DNA of 64,000 bases, taken from positions 29,418,501 through 29,482,500 of the forward strand of contig NC_088917.1 of assembly GCF_963576675.1 (NCBI RefSeq), in the 5' to 3' direction. Position numbers and translations under genes: made by a program. Below are positions 56,018 to 64,000 of this stretch, piece by piece. Under the pieces are notes generated by a model. It saw nothing but the letters and a program-made list of their open reading frames with translations. It was not told the DNA's origin and searched no databases. Positions within the stretch are counted from its first letter, which is position 1, and each line of letters opens with the position of its first letter. This DNA comes from Euphorbia lathyris. Lineage: Eukaryota; Streptophyta; Magnoliopsida; Malpighiales; Euphorbiaceae.

Positions 56018-56374
56018 CTATGCAGGTCTATGTCTCTTGTGGCCAGCTTTGGCATCAGATTTCAAAGCCCCACTTGAATCCCCTTCAGAGGAAACATCAA
56101 TGGATTTTGTAAAAGAAGTTGAAAGATCAGCATAAAGGTCAACCACTCTTCTTATATTATTATTCAGTTCCCTAATCAGACCCACATTTCTGCTCAGATT
56201 GTCAGGAATTTTTGATTCATGATTCTGATTTATCTCATTAATTAGCAACCTGTTTTGATCCAATATGTTTTGAACCTGAACAAAATTCTTCTGAAAAGTC
56301 TGCAATATCTTCCCATCTATCTGTTGTGTTCCATTTCCAAGCCCCCCTGAGTATGTGTCTCCCAGTCCCTCCAT
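56018..56374 (-). CDS. ELF4-like (EFL) protein, DUF1313 family, 118 residues
   Basis: Single-exon coding region from ATG 56374 to TAG 56018. The DUF1313 core is clear at residues about 20-85: DGKILQTFQKNFVQVQNILD, QNRLLINEINQNHESKIPDN, then VGLIRELNNNIRRVVDLYAD. It is predicted to be an all-alpha coiled-coil protein. ELF4 itself acts with ELF3 and LUX in the evening complex of the circadian clock in the nucleus; the EFL paralogues are less well understood. The N-terminus (short, glycine-rich) and the SKIPDN wording fit the EFL2/EFL3/EFL4 group better than ELF4 proper, but I cannot decide which. Length is normal and the frame intact. An intron lies in the 5' UTR. Confidence 0.93.
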   Translation of the reverse strand: MEGLGDTYSGGLGNGTQQIDGKILQTFQKNFVQVQNILDQNRLLINEINQNHESKIPDNLSRNVGLIRELNNNIRRVVDLYADLSTSFTKSIDVSSEGDSSGALKSDAKAGHKRHRPA

Positions 56375-56418
56375 TCTTCTATTTCAACTTCTCCAACAAT
56401 TTCAAATCAGAACCAGTC

Positions 56419-57138
56419 CTGCATCAAGAACACAAGATGAGACAATGTATCTATTCTTTCCATTATAAATACAAACCCCCAATTCTCAATACACTAAAAC
56501 ACTAGAGAAAACATGAATTGTTTAAGGGATTTTTGTGCATATGAGACAAGAATATGTGATAGAAATCATGACTCCAATGGGTTCCACTTCTTTTTTTAAT
56601 TTGTAGAGATGGATCTCTAAGAAAGAAAGAAAGAAGCAATTATGATTATTATTATTGATGAAAATGTGAAAAAGCAGATCCCATTTTCCATAAAAGGAAA
56701 AGCTTTTATCTTTAATGTACTGATAAAATACCCCATCCATCCATGAGAATCTCAAAGGGAAGATGAGTGTACCAGAACAGACAACATCATTCATTCATTC
56801 ATTCATCCTCCACCACAATATGCAAAAGCTCAAAACAAGTTCAACAAAATCCGAATATTTTTCACTTTAATTTTAGGAATTCAAATGTTGAAAAACAAAA
56901 CAGTACTTTGAAAGTTGCAGTTGTGGAATGGAAGAATAATTCCCAAAATAGGAAAATAAAGACAACTCAGTTACCATATGAAGATCTTCAAAGGCAACAA
57001 ATTTCCATGAGAAAACTAAAATTAATTAAACTATTCAGAAATTGGATTAAACAAAAACAGGGAGAAGGAAGATAAAATCAAAGGAACCCAGCAACATAAA
57101 AATGAAAGCTTGTTTGAATTAAATAGTGAATTTAGTAC
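56419..57138 (-). other. 5' UTR intron of the ELF4-like gene
   Basis: On the minus strand a donor AG|GTACTAAATT at 57139/57138 and an acceptor TTGATGCAG|GACTGG at 56419/56418 bound a 720-base intron, 44 bases upstream of the ATG. The first exon (57139 to about 57330) is pyrimidine-rich in transcript sense (CTCTCTCTCTCC), typical of plant leaders. Splicing is inferred from the sites only. Confidence 0.65.
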
Positions 57139-57339
57139 CTTGAAAATCTGGAACATTATATTGAGGGGATTCCCGAGGAAGAGTGGGGGGAAGAAAAGAT
57201 CGGCGATTTAATTTTGAAAGTGAATCTCAAACTCTCTGTGTTTTTGTGAATTATGAGAATTTTAGGAGAGAGAGAGAGAAAGAAAGTGAGGAGAAGAAGA
57301 TGAAAGAAAGAAGAGAGAGAAAGAATATGTAGATTTGAC

Positions 57340-57845
57340 AGTCACGCTCCGACCCCTCTCTGTCTCTATAATATTTGTTTACCTTTCTCTCTCTCTATAT
57401 AATATATTTAATTTAATTTCCCATTTTCTGTTCTTTATTATTATGTAATTAAAAGTGTGTAATTTTACTCTTTGCTTTGCTCAGATCCAAGGTATGATTT
57501 CATTTGTTGTTTAATTATTGAGCACGTGGCATGTGATTCAGGATGTAATGTTCATATCGTGAGACCCACCTTTTTTTTATTTTCCTATTATTAACTTTTT
57601 ATGGGGTTTTTTTTATATTAGCTACTTAATAGTTTGTGTTTATCTGATAAGAAAATTTTATTATGATTTATAAATAATAGTAATGTATTAATTGTATATA
57701 AATCTCCTTTTCATTAGTAGAATCCATTACCATAGATATTAAGATATTCTTACCAATTATATATATTGTTAAATTAATTTTTTTAAATCATTTTAATTTT
57801 GAAGAATGAATTATGATCAATTAAAATCTTCAATAATGTTGAGAT
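57340..57845. other. Upstream region of the ELF4-like gene
   Basis: Presumed promoter. Contains GAGCACGTGGCATGT with a G-box core CACGTG at about 57522-57527, a plausible light/clock control site. AT-rich beyond it. The LINE relic starts at 57846. Confidence 0.45.
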
Positions 57846-59235
57846 TTGGATGGCATATTAGACAAGAACCGCCACGCGATGGGCCAAATTGCGCTGGACT
57901 ACTTCAAACAGCTCTTCTCGGTTTCTAGGAATCAGCTAAGCGAGATTTTATCTGTAATGTCACGGATTGTAACAGGGGAAGCAAATATGGCACTAACTGC
58001 CCCGTTTGTAATTGAAGAATTCAGAAGTGCAGTCTTTCAAATGTAGGCGGGTAAATCGCCGGGTCCTGACGGTTTATCCTCAGGTTTTTATCAATAGTAA
58101 TGAGACTTAATTGGCGAAGAGGTTTGTAGTGCCTGCAAATGATGGCTAGACAGGCAAGAGTTCCCTGTTGAATTAAATGATATAATCATCGTATTAATTC
58201 CAAAATGTGTCGCCCCATTGCACTTTGCAATGTGCTATACAAAATCATTGCCAAGGTACTTGCTAATCGACTTCAATTTGTTCTTCCTAAAATCATATCT
58301 GAATCACAATCTGCCTTCGTTCCTGGAAGGTCGTTAGTTGATAACGTCCAAATTGCGTTTGAATCACTTCACCATATAAAAAGAAATACTAGGGGGCTGA
58401 TGGGTGAGGTGGCTCTAAAATTCGACAATAGTAAAGCATATGCTTTGGGTTATTGGCAATTTCTACGAGCAGTAATGACCCGAATGGGGTTTCAGGATAC
58501 ATGGATTGAGTGGAACATGTTATGTGTTTTGACTATGTCTTACCAAGTTTCGAGTAGTAGTATGAATGTTGGTCCAATCCAACCGGCCTGGGGTTTACTA
58601 TAAGGGGATCCTTTATCTCCATATACGTTTATCTTATGCTCTGAGATCCTTTCCCATTTAATTTTGCAAGAAGAAATAGAGGGGTTCTACATGGGTGTCG
58701 TGTTAAGCTAGGTGCTCCGAGTGTGAGCCATCTGTTATTTGCTGACGATAGTTTCCTCTTCTTTCATGCGAATCTATAGGAGTGTCAAATCATTACTGAT
58801 ATTTTGGTACATTATGTGGAAGCATCTAGTCAGGTTATCAATCACAACAAATCCGGAATTTTTTTTAGCAACAACAATTTACGCATAATTGAAGCATGAC
58901 ATCTCTACGTTTTTGCAAGTTCATAACTCATTGGACACACAAGACGTTATTTGGGTTTACCATCACTCATTGGTAAGTCTAAATCAGATGTATTTGGTTT
59001 TCTCCGAGAACGGTGTAAGAAACGACTGGGTAGTTGGAGTTTTCGGTTCTTTTCTATGGCAGGGAAGGATGTATTACTAAAATATGTGTGTCAACTATCC
59101 ATGTGTTTTGTATGAGCACCTTTTTAATCCCACATGCAATCGGTGAGGATCTTCAGCGAATGATAAATTCGTTCTGGTGGGGGAGGAAAGAGAATGGGAA
59201 GCAAAATATTCATTGCGCAAGTTGGAAGCGTTAGA
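57846..59235 (+). pseudogene. Decayed LINE reverse transcriptase
   Basis: Broken frames carry reverse transcriptase motifs in order: GKSPGPDGLSSGFYQ near 58050, CRPIALCNVLYKIIAKVLAN near 58205, SAFVPGRSLVDNVQIAFESL near 58310, [19 protein letters not shown] near 58607, and a catalytic LLFADDSFLFF near 58740. Stops and shifts occur throughout. It is a different LINE family from those at 34-43 kb. Confidence 0.88.
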
Positions 59236-59379
59236 GTAAACACAAAATTCAAAAGGGTCTTGGGTCTCGAGAATTACATGAATATAATCTCTCACTCTAA
59301 GGAAAACAATGATGGAAACTTATATCATTACTTCTTTATGAACTTGGTTCCAAGGCCTCCACATCAAAAAGCAGTGCAA

Positions 59380-60114
59380 ATACTTTCATCACCAATGAAA
59401 ACTCTAGTATGATTCTAAGCTACTCTCTAAATAAACCTGCAAAGTCATACTTGATAGTTGACATAGGTGCAACAGGCCATATTGTGTGTGATAATAGGTA
59501 TTATAAGACTGGGGTGAAAGGGTATAAGTTACTAAATCTAGCCACTGGCGTAATTTTCTTTTCCATGCATGTTCAGTTCTTTGAAGAAAGTTATCCATAT
59601 ACAGACATACAACATTCTATAGGCACGCCTTTCTATAGTGAAAATTACATAGATGCATTACCAGCAGATGAAAATGAACTATAGGATGATACAGACATTC
59701 TGCAGGGTTCACTTACTGTGACATTGCACCCTGATGTTAATATTGACTCAATTTAGTCTAATATAGGCCCACCTGACCACATACAAGACCATACCCTACA
59801 CACAAAACAAACACAACCTCTACCCACACGAGGATCAAACAGACACACACATGCACCGACCTATTTAAAGGACTACCATATAGCCCTTATCCAGGGCACC
59901 ACTCCCCCCCCCCAACACCATAAAATTAACCACATTCAATAACCAAACACCCATCTTACTCAAAACTGTCACCTAGAAAACAAGTTTTTTCAATTAATAT
60001 CATATGCCACACAGAGCCCGCCATATACAAATAGGAACAACAAGATGCAAATTAGAGGTAAGCTATAAATGAGGAGTTACTGGCTCTAGAATCAAATAAG
60101 ACATGGGAGATAGT
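59380..60114 (+). pseudogene. Decayed Ty1/copia pol pieces
   Basis: Fragments appear in order: a protease-like YLIVDIGATGHIVCDN near 59450; a spacer between integrase and polymerase (SNRHTHAPTYLKDYHIALIQ) near 59838; and the polymerase start (ALESNKTWEIV) near 60090. Large parts, including most of integrase, are missing between them. The LTR of the next copia element has landed in the last piece at 60115. Confidence 0.75.
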
Positions 60115-61588
60115 TGTTGAAACACCTTTCCAACATGATTTTGATTTGACAAAATTATTTAAGTTAATCCATGATTAAGACAATTAAATTTAAGTGCTTT
60201 GATTTAATTGTACTAATGCGTTTGTTCAATGTTGAGTATAAAAATACTTATAAGACAGAACATAGTCAGCATGACAACATAGCGCGGGCTGAGTAAAGAA
60301 TAACTCAGTACGAAAGAAGGAAAGTCTTCTTCAGAACCAAAGCTTACAAATGAAGTTGATCACAGAAGCTGAGTGAAAAGCAAACTCAGCATAAAAGAAG
60401 AGAAGTCTTCTTCGGAACTATATCTTGCAGAACGAAGCTGACTGTGGAAGCTGAGTGAAAGGCAACTCAGTATCGGAATTGGCAACATTCAAAGGCAACG
60501 GCTATCAAATTCCTGCTGAATGATTTTAAGGACAGCACCAATGATCTGTTTGCTAAAAGACAATATCTGACAGTGATCTGCACCAATTCAGAAGCTTTGG
60601 ATTTATGCATGGATACAGTTTCGAGACGCATGGGTCAAATGTCCACTGGCTAAATGATGAAACCTGCACAAGAAGACAAACCTACGAGAAGAAGAGAAGC
60701 ATGTCGCCTGCGGAATTCAGACGACAGGATTGGCCTGCAAATCTGAAGCTGACTAGAATAATGTCGGAAGAAAGAGCCGTTTGAATTCAACGGATAGATC
60801 TGAACTCAAATGATTGTGTCTTCAGATTTCAACTATAAAAGGACAAGTACACTTCTTGGATCCTAAGCCGAAAATACAAGTGAAAAAGAGCATACATACA
60901 AAGCACATCAAAACAAGAAAAAGATCTTACACCAAATTTCTATCTCTGTGTAAAAGCTAGATTGATTTTGTAATCATCTAAAGTGTTCTTTGTCTGAAAA
61001 AGAACAAGTCTGTATCAATTGTAGAATTGAGAGAGTTATGCTGAGTACTCGGTTTTAAGTACTCAGTGGTAGAGAAATCTAAGTGTTCGGTTATAGCACT
61101 TAGTAGGAGTTGAGTAGACGAATAGAGGACGGTACTCTTGCATATTCAACTGCCTTGTAAACGGTTTGTGCTCTACCTTTAAAGAGCTCAGTATTGGATT
61201 GAAAAAGCCCGGAGGGATTCTGGGGACTGGACGTAGGCGGAGAGGCCGAACCAGGATAAGTCGTGCTGAGTAATTTCTAACTCTACCTCAATATATATCT
61301 GTATGTGTTGCTTGCTATATTTACTCAGTATATAAATTGTTTAAGCTGACACTGAGTAAATTAGAGTGCTGAGTTGGAAGCTGGCCACAAAAGCGTTATT
61401 TCCCAACTCGCAAGTAAAACAGCTCTAGTCAGTATCTAACTAAAACTGTCTTACGCCTCACTCGGCCGTGCTGACCAAAACTGAGTTGTGAAACTCAAAG
61501 AATTATATTAAGTCAGCATAATTAAAACGAAAAAGTTATATTAGTTCCTAACCCCCCCCCCCTTGGAACTAATTACACGGGACCAACA
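60115..61588 (+). repeat. 5' LTR of the copia element, 1474 bp
   Basis: Begins TGTTGAAACA and ends GGGACCAACA, with TGTTG/CAACA inverted tips. It contains many CTGAGT/ACTCAG words in both orientations, notably GAAGCTGAGTGAAAGGCAACT-like repeats at 60360-60460. A poly-C run lies shortly before its end. TATA box at 60833-60842. Confidence 0.85.
60833..60842 (+). promoter_or_regulatory. TATA box of the copia LTR
   Basis: CTATAAAAGG within TTTCAACTATAAAAGGACAA, roughly mid-LTR, followed by an A-rich stretch where transcription would begin. It is the only good plus-strand TATA in this LTR. Confidence 0.65.
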
Positions 61589-61590
61589 AG

Positions 61591-61602
61591 TGGTATCAGA
61601 GC
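61591..61602 (+). other. Primer-binding site of the copia element
   Basis: TGGTATCAGAGC, complement of the 3' end of initiator Met tRNA, two bases after the LTR end. Confidence 0.9.
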
Positions 61603-61652
61603 CTAATAGCTCACTACTCAAAGATATAACTATCTTGAGCTGATTCCGATAA

Positions 61653-63443
61653 ATGGCTGAGAACAGCACTCGTTTCCTTCCAGGGAACCAAACAACACAG
61701 ATACTCCCTGAGGGACTATTAATTAGTCGGCCTCCCTTGTTTTTCGGATCAAATTATACATTTTGGAAAAACAGGATGAAGAACTTTATTCAAGCTACAA
61801 ACATGAGTGCGTGGCTTGCAATAGTCCAAGGCCCATATGTGCCTTACAAAACTGTTGACAACGAAAAGGGTGTCAAGAGTGAAACTGAGTGGTCAGAAGA
61901 TGACCTTAAGAAATTACAAAATAATGCTTCGGCTATCAATATGCTTCACTGTGCTCTAGATGCTGCAGAGTACAATAAGATTTCAGGTTGCGAGTCAGCA
62001 CAGGAGATATGGAAGAAGCTGGAGGTGACCTATGAAGGCACGAGCAAGGTCAAGGAATCTAAGGTAAACCGGCACATGAGACTCTACGAGCTGTTCGAGA
62101 TGAACGAAAACGAAGACATCTCGGAGATGAACTCAAGATTCACAAATATCATAAATGAGCTCAAGAGGCTCGGGAAGAATTTCACCGAAGAGGAACATGT
62201 GAAGAAAATCTTGAGAAGTCTACCCAAGAGCTGGCAAGCTAAGAAAACTGCTGTGGAGGAAGCCCAAGACTTGACCACGTATAAGTATGACGAGCTGATC
62301 GGATCTCTGCTGACTCATGAGATCTCTATGAAAAACTTCGAAGCAAAAGAAAAGATAGAGGACAAGAAGCAGAAATCTCTTGTCATGAAAGCTGACTCAA
62401 CCGAAGCTGACTCATCAGATGATGAGGAGATGGCCATGTTTACAAGAAAAATGAAGAAGTTGTTCAGAAAGAACGATAGGAATAGCAAGAGGCCATACAA
62501 AAGAAGCGACAGGTACAAAGCTGAGTCCAGTGACATCAGATATAAAAAGGACAGCTCCAAGCCTGTCACATGCTTCGAGTGCCATCAAACTGGGCATATT
62601 AAGTCAAGCTGTCCCAACTTAAAGAAAGAAAATAAGGGAAGCAAAAATGCAATGATGGCCACATGGAGTGACAGCGATGAGTCAACATCATCTGAAGCTG
62701 ATGCCACCGAGTCAGCAACCATATGCTTCATGGCCGATGATGCTGCTGACCACACTCAATCTGAGCAAGCTGACCTCTCAGAAGAATCTGAACAGGAGGA
62801 ACACTCCAATGAGGTAACATCTTTACTCTTGCTTAGAAATGAAATGGTCAAGGCCCTGAGTGATCTATATACACTAACTAAAAAGTGTAACAAGAAAATA
62901 AAAGCACTCGGCAGGCGATGTGATGAGATTGAAGAGGTCAAACTGAGTGATCTCCGATATCTTCTCCAAGACAACTCAACTTTGCATGACAACATGGAAA
63001 TCATGCACAAGTTTGTCTCGGAAGTCCAATCAAATTCAAAGAAACTAAGAAAGGATGTCACAACCCTACAGAACCAAATAAAAGGTTCAACTAAAAATAA
63101 ATCTCATGCTGAGTACTCAGGTACTGGTCAGCGTAGACAGTTCACTCAGTGTGACTGTTGTGGGAAAAGAGGACACACAATAGACGTGTGTTGGTATAAT
63201 AAGCGAATTGTTCAATGTGACTTCTGCGGAAAGAAAGGCCATACCACTAAGGTATGTTGGCATTCTCAGTACAATGGTGCTGACCAAAGACAAAGTCACC
63301 CTAAAAGGGTAACATTTTGTGACTTCTGTGGTAAAGTTGGCCACACAATAAATATATGTCGTCACAAACTAAAACATGATATAGCACCTGTTTATGCTAA
63401 CCAACGAGGACCCAAAAAGAATTGGGTACCTAAAGATGAATAG
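61653..63443 (+). CDS. Copia Gag polyprotein with four CCHC zinc knuckles, 596 residues
   Basis: The ATG at 61653 lies 51 bases after the primer site. The N-terminus has the copia Gag signature (FFGSNYTFWKNRMKNFIQ, about residues 30-50) and a UBN2-type capsid region follows (AQEIWKKLEVTYEGTSKVKE; LKRLGKNFTEEEHVKKILRS). A first CCHC knuckle is at residue 307 (CFECHQTGHIKSSC). After an acidic Ser-rich linker and a helical, coil-like region (about 390-480) come three more: from residue 500 (CDCCGKRGHTIDVC), 522 (CDFCGKKGHTTKVC) and 556 (CDFCGKVGHTINIC). It ends in TAG at 63441-63443, and pol continues in the same frame. There are no internal stops, so the element looks recent. Confidence 0.93.
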   Translation: MAENSTRFLPGNQTTQILPEGLLISRPPLFFGSNYTFWKNRMKNFIQATNMSAWLAIVQGPYVPYKTVDNEKGVKSETEWSEDDLKKLQNNASAINMLHCALDAAEYNKISGCESAQEIWKKLEVTYEGTSKVKESKVNRHMRLYELFEMNENEDISEMNSRFTNIINELKRLGKNFTEEEHVKKILRSLPKSWQAKKTAVEEAQDLTTYKYDELIGSLLTHEISMKNFEAKEKIEDKKQKSLVMKADSTEADSSDDEEMAMFTRKMKKLFRKNDRNSKRPYKRSDRYKAESSDIRYKKDSSKPVTCFECHQTGHIKSSCPNLKKENKGSKNAMMATWSDSDESTSSEADATESATICFMADDAADHTQSEQADLSEESEQEEHSNEVTSLLLLRNEMVKALSDLYTLTKKCNKKIKALGRRCDEIEEVKLSDLRYLLQDNSTLHDNMEIMHKFVSEVQSNSKKLRKDVTTLQNQIKGSTKNKSHAEYSGTGQRRQFTQCDCCGKRGHTIDVCWYNKRIVQCDFCGKKGHTTKVCWHSQYNGADQRQSHPKRVTFCDFCGKVGHTINICRHKLKHDIAPVYANQRGPKKNWVPKDE

Positions 63444-64000
63444 TTTAAAATGCAGGCGAGCCTGAGGTGCGTGGAGAAATCAAAACTGTGGTATATTGAC
63501 AGCGCATGCTCGAGGCACATGACTGGTGATGAAACTCAGTTCATCACACTTGAACGTAAACGAGGTGGAAACGTAAGCTTTGGAGACAATAAAAAGGGTA
63601 AGATAATAGGTTTTGGTACTATCGGAGGTAATCCCACTATTGAGTCAGTCTCCTTAGTTAAGGGTCTCAAGTATAACCTATTGAGCGTAGCTCAACTGTG
63701 CGACAGCGGTAGACATGTTATATTTGATGCTACTCAGTGTCAGATACTCGAGGGAAAAACAAATAAGTTGATTTTAACTGCCCATCGTGTTGACAATGTA
63801 TATATGTTGAGTTTAGAAAAACAGTTTTCCAAAAATATATGCTTAGTATCTAAAGAGGATAACACCAGGCTATGGCATAGGAGACTTGGTCATGTAAGCA
63901 TGGACCTCCTTGCCAAATTAGCTAGAAAGCAACTAGTTGAGGGATTGCCCAAATTGAAATTTGAAAAAGATCAATTATGTAATGCTTGTCAGCAAGGTAA
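63444..64000 (+). CDS. Copia Pol, N-terminal part (protease, GAG-pre-integrase), open to window edge
   Basis: The frame continues from Gag without shift after the TAG. The protease is recognisable from WYIDSACSRHMTGD. The usual third residue of the catalytic triplet is G in copia proteases (DSG), whereas here it reads DSA, which may weaken it. The GAG-pre-integrase domain is near the edge (RLWHRRLGHVSMDLLAKLAR, then LCNACQQGK, which begins the integrase zinc site). No stop to 64000. Integrase core, polymerase and RNase H would follow outside the window. Confidence 0.9.

Larger units (their letters stand above)
60115..64000 (+). mobile_element. Ty1/copia retrotransposon, 5' part, continues beyond the window
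   Basis: LTR, primer site, gag, and the protease and integrase start of pol are present in order on the plus strand. It is inserted in an older copia fragment. Five bases before the LTR are ATAGT; the matching copy would lie beyond the window. Zinc-knuckle-rich Gag and a long separate gag frame recall the Sirevirus group, but assignment needs the polymerase. Confidence 0.92.

Noticed and set aside
62315..63365. Serine- and leucine-rich minus-strand open frames
   Set aside because: Antisense shadows of the copia gag frame, with no domain.

Overview
The window is nuclear DNA of a flowering plant, almost certainly a eudicot. It is AT-rich, with intron-bearing genes carrying plant-type splice sites and a dense, nested load of plant transposons. 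I see no bacterial, organellar, rRNA, tRNA or CRISPR features. The species cannot be named from the sequence. Only two host genes are convincing. One is a complete 14-exon AXR1 gene (regulatory subunit of the NEDD8/RUB E1 enzyme) on the minus strand at 5016-10957. The other is an ELF4-like (EFL, DUF1313) clock-family gene on the minus strand at 56018-56374, with an intron in its 5' UTR.

Layout. 1-1970: LTR-type sequence and a truncated minus-strand Ty3/gypsy-like element (LTR, initiator-Met primer site, broken gag). 1971-4762: three copies of an AXR1 3'-flank repeat, one fused to a truncated AXR1 exon 12-13 copy, plus foldback DNA and an Au-like SINE. 5016-10957: AXR1, with a long near-perfect inverted repeat in intron 7. 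11698-16320: a hAT transposon with perfect 8-bp target duplications and a broken transposase. 16990-21290: a decayed LINE RNase H fragment split by nested TIR elements, and several foldback MITEs with 9-bp (Mutator-type) target duplications. 23617-31074: a young non-autonomous LTR element (LARD-like) on the minus strand, with ~1.95-kb LTRs, a 5-bp target duplication, an acidic repeat ORF and no pol. 31434-32945: decayed LINE, minus. 34088-39963 and 41259-43311: two LINEs of one family, one full-length but broken and one 5'-truncated with an open frame, each with target duplications. 44472-47960: decayed gypsy gag and copia RT remnants. 49425-54482: an inverted duplicated exon-like piece and more foldback MITEs. 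56018-57330: the ELF4-like gene. 57846-60114: decayed LINE and copia pieces. 60115-64000: the 5' part of a well-preserved Ty1/copia element (LTR, primer site, Gag with four zinc knuckles, an in-frame UAG, then Pol) that runs off the window.

The genes do not form an operon or cluster. AXR1 acts in cullin neddylation (auxin and other SCF-dependent signalling) and the ELF4-like gene in circadian/flowering regulation. The rest is a record of nested insertion. The strongest unusual signals are the 560-bp hairpin inside an AXR1 intron, the non-autonomous LTR element whose U3 carries about a dozen TACGC...GCGTA palindromes and whose interior encodes repeat proteins of unknown nature, and the copia element with a stop between Gag and Pol in one frame. 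Exon boundaries, target duplications and reading frames were worked out by hand from the bases. Family names rest on recognised protein motifs, not on a database search.
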